From CAZWRV01 sp964636325 (lineage in GTDB: Bacteria; Verrucomicrobiota; Lentisphaeria; Victivallales; GWF2-50-93), in contig CAZWRV010000028.1 in NCBI GenBank assembly GCA_964636325.1, positions 1 through 64,000 of the forward strand: a stretch of 64,000 nt of DNA. The letters are read 5' to 3'. Positions 29,451 through 38,394 of this stretch are shown here, in pieces (position 1 is the stretch's first letter; every line of letters begins with the position of its first letter). Position numbers and translations under genes: made by a program. The notes under the pieces are model-generated. The model saw only the letters and a list, made by a program, of their open reading frames with translations. It was not told where the DNA came from and made no database searches.

Positions 29451-30770
29451 ATGAACTTTCCGTTGGGCAAAGATCTAGTATTGAAAAGGGCGAAGGAATG
29501 CGGCATCTCCGACTTCTCCACCGCGAGCATCCGTGAAATCGTAAAGCTCGCATCAATGCTTGAAAAGGATTCCGGCCGTAAATTCGTGCACATGGAGATG
29601 GGCGTCCCCGGCCTGAAGCCGCCGGCAGTCGGCACTGAGGCCGAAATCAAGGCTCTCAGGTCCGGCGTCGCCGCCATTTACCCGTCGATCGAGGGGATTC
29701 CAGAACTGAAGACGGAAATTGCGAGGTTCGCAAAACTGTTTCTCGACATAGAAGTCAGCCCTCAGCTCTGCGTCCCCACGGTCGGCTCGATGCAGGGCAG
29801 CTTCGCGAGCTTCATGGTCTCATGCCGTCGTGATTCAAGAAAGGACATCACGCTCTTCATTGATCCGGGATTTCCGGTCCAGAAGCAGCAGCACCACAAC
29901 CTGGGGCTGAAGTTCAAGACTTTTGACGTCTATGCCTGGCGCGGATCAAAGCTCCGCGAAAAGCTGGAATCCTACCTTAAAAAGGGAAATATCTCTACGA
30001 TCGTCTACTCCAGCCCCAACAATCCGTCATGGATCTGCTTTTCGGAGAAGGAGTTGAAAATCATAGGAGAACTTGCCACAAGATATGATGCGGTGGTCCT
30101 GGAGGATCTTGCGTATTTCGCGATGGACTTCAGGAAGGACTACTCGAAGCCGGGCCGGCCGCCCTTCCAGCCTACTGTCGCGAAGTTCACGCAAAACTAT
30201 GTCCTCCTGGTCTCCAGCTCCAAGGCCTTCAGCTATGCAGGCCAGCGGATAGGCTCGATGATTGTTTCGGAAAAGCTTTTCCACCGACGCTTCCCGGATC
30301 TGAGAAGACACTTCGCGTCCGACGAATTCGGCCACGCCCTCGTCTACGGCGCGCTCTATTCGATGACCTCCGGCACCAGCCATTCCGCGCAGTTCGCGCT
30401 CGCGGCCATGATGAAGGCGGCCAACGAGGAGCAATTGGACTTTGTGGAACATGTGAAGGAATACGGAGTTCGCTCAGGCAAAGTGAAGAAATATTTCAGG
30501 GAGCACGGTTTCAAGGAAGTCTACGAGAAAGACGAATCCGAACGGATTGCCGACGGGTTCTATTTCACTGTCTCATATCCCGGCATGAGCTCCCACGAGC
30601 TGATCTTCGAGCTTGTGCGCCACGGGGTTAGCGCAATCTCCCTTAAGATAACCGGCAGCGAACGGCATGAGGGGATAAGGGCTTGCGTCAGCCAGCTTGG
30701 GCCGGATAACTGCAAACTCCTCCGCGAAAGGCTCGCAATCTTCCAGAAAAGCAGAAAGATCGCAAAATAG
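29451..30770 (+). CDS. PLP-dependent aminotransferase, class I/II
   Basis: A fold-type I aminotransferase of 439 residues, probably acting on arylpyruvates given its neighbours. HMEMGVPGLKPP and SGVAAIYPSIEGIPELKTEI are at the N-terminus, VYSSPNNPSWICFSEKEL and VVLEDLAYFAMDF supply the PLP-binding Asn/Asp/Tyr, and the Schiff-base Lys lies in LVSSSKAFSYAGQRIGSM. The arginine binding the substrate carboxylate is probably in EGIRACVSQLG. No clear Shine-Dalgarno precedes the ATG. It lies between pheA and iorA, consistent with interconverting phenylpyruvate-type 2-oxoacids and aromatic amino acids. Confidence 0.88.
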   Translation: MNFPLGKDLVLKRAKECGISDFSTASIREIVKLASMLEKDSGRKFVHMEMGVPGLKPPAVGTEAEIKALRSGVAAIYPSIEGIPELKTEIARFAKLFLDIEVSPQLCVPTVGSMQGSFASFMVSCRRDSRKDITLFIDPGFPVQKQQHHNLGLKFKTFDVYAWRGSKLREKLESYLKKGNISTIVYSSPNNPSWICFSEKELKIIGELATRYDAVVLEDLAYFAMDFRKDYSKPGRPPFQPTVAKFTQNYVLLVSSSKAFSYAGQRIGSMIVSEKLFHRRFPDLRRHFASDEFGHALVYGALYSMTSGTSHSAQFALAAMMKAANEEQLDFVEHVKEYGVRSGKVKKYFREHGFKEVYEKDESERIADGFYFTVSYPGMSSHELIFELVRHGVSAISLKITGSERHEGIRACVSQLGPDNCKLLRERLAIFQKSRKIAK

Positions 30771-30816
30771 TGAAGAGAATCTAATTTACGCGGTCAAATT
30801 TTTTCCACAGGATGCT

Positions 30817-32394
30817 ATGTCTGACAGATTTCTTTTGAGCGGGAACGAGGCGGTCGCCGAGGCGGCGCTGGATTCCGGGGCCGCGCTCGGAACAGGATAT
30901 CCAGGAACCCCTTCGACGGAGATACTCGAGCATTTCGCCAAGATCGGCGGCAGGGCCCAGTGGTCGCCCAACGAGAAGGTGGCGCTGGAAGTCGGCGTCG
31001 GCGCGGCATACGGCAAGGCGCGGGCCGTCGTAACCATGAAACACGTGGGGCTCAACGTTGCCGCAGACCCTTTTTTCACAGCCGCGTATACCGGGGTCGA
31101 CGGCGGACTCGTCATTGTCTCTGCGGACGATCCCGGAATGTCCTCAAGCCAGAACGAGCAGGACAACAGGCATCTTGCCGAGGCGGCCGAGATACCGATG
31201 CTGGAGCCTTCCGACTCGCAGGAGGCATACAATTTCACCGTCAAGGCCTTCGAGCTTTCCGAAAAGTGGAAGATTCCATATATGCTCAGGCTCACCACAC
31301 GGATATGCCATTCCAAGACGGTCGTTGAAAGGAAAATCAAGCCGTCAAAGGGATATGCCGAACTTGAGTTTGCCAAGAATCTCCGCGGCAAAGTCATGAT
31401 TCCCTCCAACGCGCGCCCCGCACATGTCCGGCTCCGAGAGAAAATAGCGAAAATCGCAGAATCCAACGAAAAATCTGAGCTGAACATCGTTGAGGAAGGC
31501 TCGAAGAATCTGGGAATCATCACATCTGGGATTTCCTATCAGTATGCGAAGGAGGCGGCGCCGCATGCGGGCTTTCTAAAGCTCGGAACAACATATCCCC
31601 TGCCCCTCAGGAAGATCGGTGATTTCGCATTGAAACATAAGCGCTGCATGGTCATTGAGGAAGGCGATCCTTATATGTTCAACCTGATCATGGCGGCAGG
31701 GATCAAGGTAGAAGGGAAGCACGACGTCTTCAGGATCGGCGAACTGAATCTGGGCCGTGTCAGGAAAATCCTCGCCGGCGACAATACGCCTGAAGCAATA
31801 ACTGCTCCGGTAAGGGCGCCGCAGCTCTGCCCCGGATGTCCGCACAAGCTTGTCTACGAGGCGCTCAAGAAGCTTGGCTGCACTGTCCCCGGCGACATTG
31901 GATGCTATTCGCTGGGGACACTGCCACCATACGAGGCGATGGACACCCTCCTCTGCATGGGCGCGGGAATCACCGTCGGCCTCGGGCTCCGCCATGTCCT
32001 GCCGGAGGACAAGGCGATGAAGGTCGTCAGCGTCATCGGAGACAGCACGTTCATACACAGCGGAATTACCGGCCTTGTGGACATGGTCTACAACAGGCCG
32101 CCGACCGGACACGTGGTCGTAATCCTGGACAACGGCACAACAGCCATGACCGGCCTCCAGGAGCATCCGGGCAGCGGAAGGGACATCAGCCACAAGCCCT
32201 CACACCAGGTGAAGATCGAGGATGTCGCAAAGGCCGTCGGAATCGAGAACGTCGATGTCGTCGACATGCTCAAAAATCCGGATGAAATCGAAAAGGTAAT
32301 AGCGAAAAGGATGTCCGAGAAGAAGACCACGGTGATCATTGCCAGGCGTCCTTGCATATTATCGGCTAAACTTAAGGCTAAGCTGAAGGCTTGA
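30817..32394 (+). CDS. iorA: Indolepyruvate ferredoxin oxidoreductase alpha subunit, lacking the ferredoxin domain
   Basis: A thiamine-diphosphate enzyme subunit interconverting arylpyruvates and arylacetyl-CoA with ferredoxin. The protein has 525 residues. The N-terminal domain contains FLLSGNEAVAEAALDSGAAL and GTGYPGTPSTEILEH. The core has MKHVGLNVAADPFFT, SADDPGMSSSQNEQDNR and LCPGCPHKLVYEALKKLGC, then GDIGCYSLGTLPPYEAMDTL. The TPP-binding part is VIGDSTFIHSGITGLVDMVY and LDNGTTAMTGLQEHPG. The protein ends after IIARRPCILS. Typical IorA continues ~60-100 residues with two [4Fe-4S] clusters (CxxCxxC), which are absent. The ATG at 30817 is preceded by AGGA. The frame open back to 30697 overlaps the previous gene. 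Confidence 0.92.
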   Translation: MSDRFLLSGNEAVAEAALDSGAALGTGYPGTPSTEILEHFAKIGGRAQWSPNEKVALEVGVGAAYGKARAVVTMKHVGLNVAADPFFTAAYTGVDGGLVIVSADDPGMSSSQNEQDNRHLAEAAEIPMLEPSDSQEAYNFTVKAFELSEKWKIPYMLRLTTRICHSKTVVERKIKPSKGYAELEFAKNLRGKVMIPSNARPAHVRLREKIAKIAESNEKSELNIVEEGSKNLGIITSGISYQYAKEAAPHAGFLKLGTTYPLPLRKIGDFALKHKRCMVIEEGDPYMFNLIMAAGIKVEGKHDVFRIGELNLGRVRKILAGDNTPEAITAPVRAPQLCPGCPHKLVYEALKKLGCTVPGDIGCYSLGTLPPYEAMDTLLCMGAGITVGLGLRHVLPEDKAMKVVSVIGDSTFIHSGITGLVDMVYNRPPTGHVVVILDNGTTAMTGLQEHPGSGRDISHKPSHQVKIEDVAKAVGIENVDVVDMLKNPDEIEKVIAKRMSEKKTTVIIARRPCILSAKLKAKLKA

Positions 32395-32395
32395 A

Positions 32396-32872
32396 ATGGA
32401 TGCGACCGTGAACATCGTCATTGCTGGAATCGGCGGCCAGGGCGTCATAAAGGCGTCAGACATCCTCTCGGAAGCCGCTTTCACCGCCGGCCACGACGTC
32501 AAGAAAAGCGAGATACACGGGATGAGCCAGAGAGGCGGATCGGTCACAAGTGACATAAGATACGGAGACAAAGTCCTGAGCCCCACAATCATCTCCGGAG
32601 AAGCAGATTTCCTCGTAGTCCTGACGGACGACCAGGCGGAAATCAACTTGCATCTTCTGAAAAAAGGCGGGAAGATGATATGCTCAAGGGACGTCGACCT
32701 TTCGAAAATTCCCGACAACAAGGTTCTGAACATAGTTCTGCTCGGTAAGCTCAGCTCATTCCTTGACATACCACAGAAAAACTGGGAGGACGCGATCAGG
32801 AAACTTCTGCCTGCGAAGTTCGCGGAAATGAACATCGAAGCGTTCAGGATCGGAAGAGGTTCCAACAAATGA
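32396..32872 (+). CDS. iorB: Indolepyruvate ferredoxin oxidoreductase beta subunit
   Basis: The gamma/beta-type partner of IorA. The protein has 158 residues, slightly shorter than usual (~190). It opens with NIVIAGIGGQGVIKASDILS and then has KKSEIHGMSQRGGSVTSDIR, both diagnostic of IorB and related 2-oxoacid oxidoreductase gamma domains. It lies one base after the iorA stop and overlaps paaK by 4 bp, so the three are translationally linked. Confidence 0.92.
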   Translation: MDATVNIVIAGIGGQGVIKASDILSEAAFTAGHDVKKSEIHGMSQRGGSVTSDIRYGDKVLSPTIISGEADFLVVLTDDQAEINLHLLKKGGKMICSRDVDLSKIPDNKVLNIVLLGKLSSFLDIPQKNWEDAIRKLLPAKFAEMNIEAFRIGRGSNK

Positions 32873-34185
32873 AGAAAGCTGAAATTCAGGCTTCTCCTTT
32901 CAGCGCGGCCGACTTCATGCCCGCGGACAAACTGCGGGAAATCCAATTGGACAGGCTGAAGAAGATAGTAGCCAGGGCCTACGACCGGACCGAGCTCTAC
33001 AGGGAAAGGATGAGGAATAGAGGCGTCAAGCCGGAAGACATCCAAGCCCTCGACGACATCCGCAGCATGCCGTTCACAGTGAAGAACGATCTGCGCGACA
33101 CATATCCGTTCGGCCTTTTCGCAAGCCCCATGAGCGAGATTGTCCGCCTGCACGCGTCGAGCGGAACCACCGGCAAACCGATCGTAGTCGCATATACCAA
33201 GGAGGACGTCGACGTCTGGACCGACTCCATGGCCAGGACTTTCGCTGCATGCGGTCTCCATTCCGGAGACATCGTCCAAAACGCATACGGATACGGGCTT
33301 TTTACGGGCGGGCTCGGCGCTCACTACGGCGCTGAAAAAATAGGCGCCACGGTCATCCCGATTTCAGGCGGCAACACCGACCGCCAACTCATGCTCATGC
33401 AGGATTTCGGCAGCACCGCCATCTGCTCCACGCCGAGCTACTTCACGTTCATGATCGAACGCGCCGCCGAAATGAAGATAAGTCTGCGAGACCTTCCCCT
33501 GCGGGCCGGAATCTTCGGGGCCGAACCGTGGACCGAGGAGATGCGCAGGCATATCGAAAAGGCCTCCGGAATAAAGGCCTACGACATCTACGGCCTATCC
33601 GAGATCACAGGCCCAGGGGTCGGCAGCGAATGCGCGATGCAGAGCGGCCTTCACATTTTCGAGGACTATTTCTATCCGGAAATCATTGACCCCGTAACTG
33701 AAAAAGTCCTGCCGGACGGAACGGAGGGCGAACTAGTCCTGACCACCCTCTGCAAGCAGGCAATGCCGATGATCCGCTACAGGACCCGAGACATCACCAT
33801 GATAATCCCCGAGCATTGCGCATGCGGCAGGACCATCAGGAGGATCAGGAGGATCGGCAGAAGAAGCGACGACATGCTCATCATCAGGGGCGTCAACATA
33901 TTCCCCTCGCAGATAGAGTCAGCGATCCTCGCGGCCGAAGGCATACTGCCGCACTACCAGATCGTCCTGTCGAAGGACAAGGGGCTCGACCAGATCGAGG
34001 TGCAGGTCGAAGTGACTGAGAAGGTCTTCAGCGACAAGGTACGCGCCCTTGAAGGCCTGCAGTCCAAGCTGCTTCAGTCGCTCGAGAATGTGACCGGAAT
34101 AAGGATAAATGTCAAACTAGTCGCCCCGCAGACCCTGAAAAGGAGCGAAGGCAAGGCGAAGAGAGTCCTCGATATGAGGGGTTGA
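32869..34185 (+). CDS. paaK: Phenylacetate-CoA ligase
   Basis: An AMP-forming ligase that activates phenylacetate or related aryl acids to CoA thioesters. The protein has 438 residues. The AMP-binding motif is RLHASSGTTGKPIVVAYTK. AYGYGLFTGGLGAHYGAEKI, ICSTPSYFTFMIERA, GAEPWTEEMR, YDIYGLSEITGPGVGSEC and RSDDMLIIRGVNIFPSQIES follow. The lysine-bearing C-terminal subdomain ends with LKRSEGKAKRVLD. Next to iorAB it can work with the oxidoreductase to make arylpyruvate from an exogenous arylacetate, or run the other way to release aryl acid, as known from IorAB/ligase pairs in anaerobes. Confidence 0.95.
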   Translation: MKKAEIQASPFSAADFMPADKLREIQLDRLKKIVARAYDRTELYRERMRNRGVKPEDIQALDDIRSMPFTVKNDLRDTYPFGLFASPMSEIVRLHASSGTTGKPIVVAYTKEDVDVWTDSMARTFAACGLHSGDIVQNAYGYGLFTGGLGAHYGAEKIGATVIPISGGNTDRQLMLMQDFGSTAICSTPSYFTFMIERAAEMKISLRDLPLRAGIFGAEPWTEEMRRHIEKASGIKAYDIYGLSEITGPGVGSECAMQSGLHIFEDYFYPEIIDPVTEKVLPDGTEGELVLTTLCKQAMPMIRYRTRDITMIIPEHCACGRTIRRIRRIGRRSDDMLIIRGVNIFPSQIESAILAAEGILPHYQIVLSKDKGLDQIEVQVEVTEKVFSDKVRALEGLQSKLLQSLENVTGIRINVKLVAPQTLKRSEGKAKRVLDMRG

Positions 34186-34194
34186 ATATCCAGT

Positions 34195-34231
34195 ATCCAA
34201 CAATCAATATTGATTGACAAACACTTGGATA
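34195..34231. repeat. Nested hairpin downstream of paaK
   Basis: A perfect 16-bp palindrome CAATCAATATTGATTG (34201-34216) lies inside a larger TATCCAA/TTGGATA stem (34195-34231). It sits 10 bp after the paaK stop, so it could end or stabilise that transcript. There is no T-run. A second imperfect hairpin (GGGTTGAGCCGTGCTCAACC) lies at about 34315-34335. Confidence 0.5.
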
Positions 34232-34443
34232 TTGAAAGAGACAATCTCAAAACTCCTTAAACGGCTCAGCATGGCTTCGCCCTCCGATCTCGGAATATAT
34301 ACAAACTGCGGAGGGTTGAGCCGTGCTCAACCGCATTTGAAATTGCCTCGGATGTTCATTTACAAGTGCTTAAAGCATAGAAGTCTAAAGGAGCGTAACA
34401 CACAACCATCCATTCAATCATCCATCCAAAAGAGGGGCTTTCC

Positions 34444-34875
34444 ATGAAGATCAAGCAGCTTTCTTTGTTCGTCGAAAACAAGGCCGGGGCGCTTTCGGCT
34501 CCATGCCGGATTCTTGCCGGCGCCGAAATAAACATAGTCACACTGTGCCTAGCCGACACCCAGGACTTCGGAATACTGCGCCTCATTGTCAAAGAATGGA
34601 GGAAGGCCAAGAAAATCCTCGAAGCCAAGGACTACGTCGTCAAGACCACCGACGTGGTCGCCATCGGCGTGGACGACCAGCCAGGCGGCCTGGCCAGAAT
34701 CCTTTCCATCCTGGAGGACTCCGGCGTGAACGTGGAATACATGTATGCCTTCAGCTCCGGAAAGAACGGCAAGGCCGTCCTCGTCTTCCGCTTCGAAAAG
34801 CCCGACGAAGCCATAGGGATTCTCTCTTCAAAAGGGATCGACGTCTTCGGCGAGGCGCATCTGTTTGCAGAATAA
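34444..34875 (+). CDS. Tandem ACT-domain amino-acid-binding protein
   Basis: A small 143-residue protein with two ACT domains. The first spans residues 1-65 (KIKQLSLFVENKAGALSAPC, then LADTQDFGILRLIV). The second spans 70-140 (VVAIGVDDQPGGLARILSIL, then VNVEYMYAFS). Stand-alone ACT proteins of this type are frequent next to paaK/iorAB and probably sense an aromatic amino acid to regulate the pathway. Regulation is inference. AGGGG precedes the ATG. A 258-bp gap with hairpins separates it from paaK, so it may be transcribed independently. Confidence 0.88.
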   Translation: MKIKQLSLFVENKAGALSAPCRILAGAEINIVTLCLADTQDFGILRLIVKEWRKAKKILEAKDYVVKTTDVVAIGVDDQPGGLARILSILEDSGVNVEYMYAFSSGKNGKAVLVFRFEKPDEAIGILSSKGIDVFGEAHLFAE

Positions 34876-35121
34876 ATTATGCATATCCTGGCTTTCCAGA
34901 ATGGTCGTCCTCAAAATATCCGGACGCAAGACATCTTCAGCTGTTTCGAGGAGTTCAGTGGACTGTAGAGTATTTCATCCGGCGGCTCCATGAGGAAGTC
35001 GTTGAAGCCAGTCCGTTCCTGCCACGCAGACCATGAGCCGTGAGGCCGGGCAAGTAGCGAAGGCCATTCGGCTGAATCACCAATGAAGGGGGGGGTGCTC
35101 AACCGCAGGCTTGTATTTGGT

Positions 35122-35898
35122 TCATGAAATCAGTCGTTTCCTGAGTTTTCTGATGGCGAGATGGCCGACCAGAACGGTGAAGATTACGCAATAGGCAATA
35201 TCCCAGAGGCATAGCCAGGAGACTTCTGCCGAGCAAAACGCCCTGGTGAGGCGGACTGTGTGCGTGAGCGGCATGGCCTCAGCGACCGGCACTAGGAGCC
35301 GCGGCAGATCCGCGACCGGGAACATCACTCCGCAGAAGAAGAACATCGGCGATAGGAATCCGGTGAAATAGAAGTTGAAATGGTTGATCGTCTTGACAAA
35401 GGATGTGACGTAGAGCGAAAGGACCGCGAACATCAGCGCGGTCACAAAGCCGGCAAGCGGTGCGAATATCGCAGCGGGCGAGCTGATTACCCCGAAGCAT
35501 GCCATCACCAAGAGGACTGCAAATGAAAAGAAAAAACCTTTGGTTCCGGCGAAGATGATCTCGCCGACGAGAAGATCCGCCGCAGTAATAGGGGCGGCGA
35601 GCATTCCGTCGTAGACCTTGTCGAATTCGAGCCTGATGAAGGTTCCGTAGCTGCACTCGAACGCGCTGGTGAACATGGCGGAAGTCATGATGAGTCCGGT
35701 CGCCAGGAATTCAAGATAGCCCATGCCGCCAATGGATGCATTGATGTATTTGCCCAAGCCCAGGCCGACCGCCGCAAGGAAGATCAGGGGCTCCAGGAAC
35801 GGGGGCAGACCGTTGCTGTAGATGTTCTTGCAGTAGACCTTCACATGCCTGAACCAGACGGCATAGAGGCGCCTGTGAAGAGGCGGATAGAGGCCCAT
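35122..35898 (-). CDS. ABC-2 type exporter permease
   Basis: The membrane subunit of a NodJ/DrrB-like exporter, ~258 residues with six hydrophobic segments (e.g. FLEPLIFLAAVGLGLGKYI, FSFAVLLVMACFGVI, FVTALMFAVLSLYVTSFVK). LEFDKVYDGMLAAPITAADL is the conserved cytoplasmic loop, and MFFFCGVMFPVADLPRLLVP is the ABC-2 C-terminal signature. The frame is open to an ATG at 35994, but the extra 32 residues (Pro/His/Thr-rich) lack homology, so the ATG at 35898 is preferred. It lies downstream of the ATPase at 36049-36981, its evident partner. Substrate is unknown, with drugs or polysaccharides/lipids as family possibilities. Confidence 0.85.
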   Translation of the reverse strand: MGLYPPLHRRLYAVWFRHVKVYCKNIYSNGLPPFLEPLIFLAAVGLGLGKYINASIGGMGYLEFLATGLIMTSAMFTSAFECSYGTFIRLEFDKVYDGMLAAPITAADLLVGEIIFAGTKGFFFSFAVLLVMACFGVISSPAAIFAPLAGFVTALMFAVLSLYVTSFVKTINHFNFYFTGFLSPMFFFCGVMFPVADLPRLLVPVAEAMPLTHTVRLTRAFCSAEVSWLCLWDIAYCVIFTVLVGHLAIRKLRKRLIS

Positions 35899-36048
35899 CG
35901 AATGGGTTGGTGGCCCGTTTTCGCCAACGCTGGTGCGTGGCCGCGCCGCGGCATGTTGGATGGGTTGGGTGCTGGTATTTGAATAGTTTGGCATACAAGC
36001 GGACCTAATTTGAAAGCGGCGAACAATCGCCGCTCACAGTAAACAATT

Positions 36049-36981
36049 TTACTGGAACTCGTTGAGGGCGCTTCCCGTGGCCTTCAGAAAGACGTCCTCC
36101 AGGTTGGAATGCCTGAGGTTGCACAAATCCGGGTTGAGCCTGTCGGCGATGGCCCTGAGCTTGTCCAGATTGCAAGAATAAAGGCGCGGCGAGCCCATTG
36201 AAAGGTCTACCCGTATGCTCGGATCTTTTCCGTCGAATCCGGCCTCTTCAGGTATCTCCCTGGCGCCGATCTCAAGCACATATTCCTCTATACTTTTCTT
36301 AAGTAGTTCCCTCGGTGCGCCCTGCATGATTTTTTCACCGCGGTTCATGATCATCACTGTGTCGCAGACGTTGAAGGCCTCCTCCATATAGTGCGTGGTG
36401 ATTAACAGGGTTGTGCCGGCGGCCTTCAGCGTCCGCAGTTTGTCCCAGATGAGGCGCCTTACCTGGGGATCGAGTCCGGTGGTCGGCTCGTCGAGGATGA
36501 GCAGCTTCGGATTGTTGAGGAGCGCCCTGGCGATCACGAGCCTCCGCTTCATCCCGCCGGACAGCTGCTTCATGCTTGATTTCCTCTTGTCGGTGAGCTC
36601 GAGGAATTCGAGAAGCTCTGTGATTTTCGCCCGCGCCGTCTTCGCCGGGATGTCGTAGAACTTGGAGTAGACGAGCAGGTTCTCCTCGACGTCGAGCTCC
36701 TCGTCGAGGTTGTTGTCCTGCGGAACCACGCCGCTGAGGAATTTTATGTGGAGCTCGTCCTTCGCTGGGTCATGCCCGAAGACTTCGACGAGTCCGCCGT
36801 CCGGACGGTTCCTCTCCGCCTTGGCGTAGATCATCTTCATCATGGTGGTCTTGCCTGCGCCGTTGGGGCCGAGCAGTCCGAAAGATTCCGATGCGCCGAC
36901 CTCGAAGGAAATCCTCTTCACCGCGTCGAGCGAGCCGTATCTCTTGCAGACGTCCTGGACTTTTATGACTAAGCGATCCAT
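36049..36981 (-). CDS. ABC transporter ATP-binding protein (NodI/DrrA type)
   Basis: A 310-residue ATPase energising the ABC-2 permease downstream. Walker A is GLLGPNGAGKTTMMKM near residue 37. The Q loop is GVVPQDNNLDEELDV, the signature is QLSGGMKRRLVIARAL, Walker B is LLILDEPTTGLDP and the H switch is LLITTHYMEE. A ~75-residue C-terminal domain follows, as in NodI/DrrA exporters. In the minus-strand order it precedes the permease by ~150 bp. No biosynthetic cluster is adjacent to indicate cargo. Confidence 0.92.
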   Translation of the reverse strand: MDRLVIKVQDVCKRYGSLDAVKRISFEVGASESFGLLGPNGAGKTTMMKMIYAKAERNRPDGGLVEVFGHDPAKDELHIKFLSGVVPQDNNLDEELDVEENLLVYSKFYDIPAKTARAKITELLEFLELTDKRKSSMKQLSGGMKRRLVIARALLNNPKLLILDEPTTGLDPQVRRLIWDKLRTLKAAGTTLLITTHYMEEAFNVCDTVMIMNRGEKIMQGAPRELLKKSIEEYVLEIGAREIPEEAGFDGKDPSIRVDLSMGSPRLYSCNLDKLRAIADRLNPDLCNLRHSNLEDVFLKATGSALNEFQ

Positions 36982-37121
36982 GAAAGGAATGTCCGGTTGT
37001 TGAAATTGCCTCCCCCGGGATTGCCCTAATTTCAGATTTTCGGCTCATACCTCTGAAAAGCCACAAGAGCATTTTCGAGTGTTTTTAAGCACTACATAGG
37101 GGCGGGTCAGGAAATCTGAAC

Positions 37122-38345
37122 TTAGAACATCTTCCTGAGCTGGTTGAGCGCCATAGTGACGGTGCGTCTGCGGATGATCTCCCTGTTGCCGAAGAAATGG
37201 TGTTGTAGGACTTCTCTTCTGCCGTCGAGCTGGGTGGCGATGTAGACGAGGCCGACCGGCTTCTCCTTGGTTCCGCCGCCGGGGCCGGCGATGCCGGTCA
37301 CCGCAATGCCCGCATCAACTGCGAATTTCGCACAAAGATTCGCTGCAAGTTCCTCCGCACATTCCGCGCTGACCGCGCCGAACTTCTCCAGAGTCTCCTT
37401 CTTCACGCCGAGCATCTTCATCTTTAGATCGTTACTGTAGACGACCGCCGATCCGGCGAAGTGCTCAGAGGCACCGGGGATAGCGGTCAGATAGGCGGCT
37501 ATCATGCCTCCGGTGCAGGACTCGGCGGTTGCGAGCGTTCCACCGTGCTTCTTCATCAGGGCTGCGATTTCCTCCTGGACAGTCTTGCAGCCTGGCGACA
37601 GGGCATCAATTCCAAATGCGGCCTTAATCTGGGCCATTTTGGTCTTGACTGAATGCTTGTCCGGGCCGCTGAGGAAGATCTTGACGCATTCCGGCGAGGC
37701 GCAGTATGCCAGGGTCAGATCATTTTCTCCCTCGATGAACGGCGCCGCCTTCTCCTCGGCGTGCGACTCCGGGACTCCTATCACATAGATTATCTCGGTG
37801 TGAAGATTGACCTTCACAAGCTTCAGCAGCGCCGGGATGACCGATTCCTTGACGATGGGCATGCATTCGTGCGGAGGGCCCGGCAGCATGAATATCCTTT
37901 TACCGTCAAGCTTGGCGGAGTTGAAGATGTGCAGGCCGGGTGCGGTCCCGTTGTTGTTAGGCATTACCTGGGCACCGTCGGGGACCAGCGCCTGGGACAT
38001 AACCGCCTTCGGCATGGCTCCACGGCGGAGCTTGGCCCACCACATTTTCAGATGTTCGACGACTTCCTGATCCTCGTAAATCCCCAGCCCGAGATATTCG
38101 GCCACGGCGTTCTTGGTGATGTCGTCAGACGTGGGGCCGAGTCCGCCTGTCGCGATTATGACGTCCGACAGCGGAAGCAAGGTATCCAAGCCGGTAAAGA
38201 TGCCGGCGCGGGTGTCCGGCACGCACATCTCATGGCCGGGGAACAGCGCTACCGCGCCCAGTTCCTGCCCAATGTCAGCAAGATTGGTGTTCACCGTCGA
38301 GCCCCGAAGAAGCTCGTCGCCAATTGAAAGAATTGATATTTTCAT
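37122..38345 (-). CDS. cinA: CinA family competence/damage-inducible protein (NMN amidohydrolase)
   Basis: A 407-residue two-domain protein. The N-terminal MoaB/MogA-like part (ISILSIGDELLRGSTVNTN, IIATGGLGPTSDDITKNAVA, MLPGPPHECMPI) is linked to ADP-ribose pyrophosphatase activity. The C-terminal CinA domain (TLATAESCTGGMIAAYLTAI, GSAVVYSNDLKMKMLGV, VDAGIAVTGIAGPGGGTKEK) carries nicotinamide-nucleotide deamidation in pyridine nucleotide recycling. Length and domain order are standard. It is a monocistronic-looking minus-strand gene upstream of the ABC exporter. Confidence 0.95.
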   Translation of the reverse strand: MKISILSIGDELLRGSTVNTNLADIGQELGAVALFPGHEMCVPDTRAGIFTGLDTLLPLSDVIIATGGLGPTSDDITKNAVAEYLGLGIYEDQEVVEHLKMWWAKLRRGAMPKAVMSQALVPDGAQVMPNNNGTAPGLHIFNSAKLDGKRIFMLPGPPHECMPIVKESVIPALLKLVKVNLHTEIIYVIGVPESHAEEKAAPFIEGENDLTLAYCASPECVKIFLSGPDKHSVKTKMAQIKAAFGIDALSPGCKTVQEEIAALMKKHGGTLATAESCTGGMIAAYLTAIPGASEHFAGSAVVYSNDLKMKMLGVKKETLEKFGAVSAECAEELAANLCAKFAVDAGIAVTGIAGPGGGTKEKPVGLVYIATQLDGRREVLQHHFFGNREIIRRRTVTMALNQLRKMF

Positions 38346-38394
38346 GAAGCCCTTTTGATCTTTATTCTTTGTCGTTAACTTTGTCGTAATCTTT

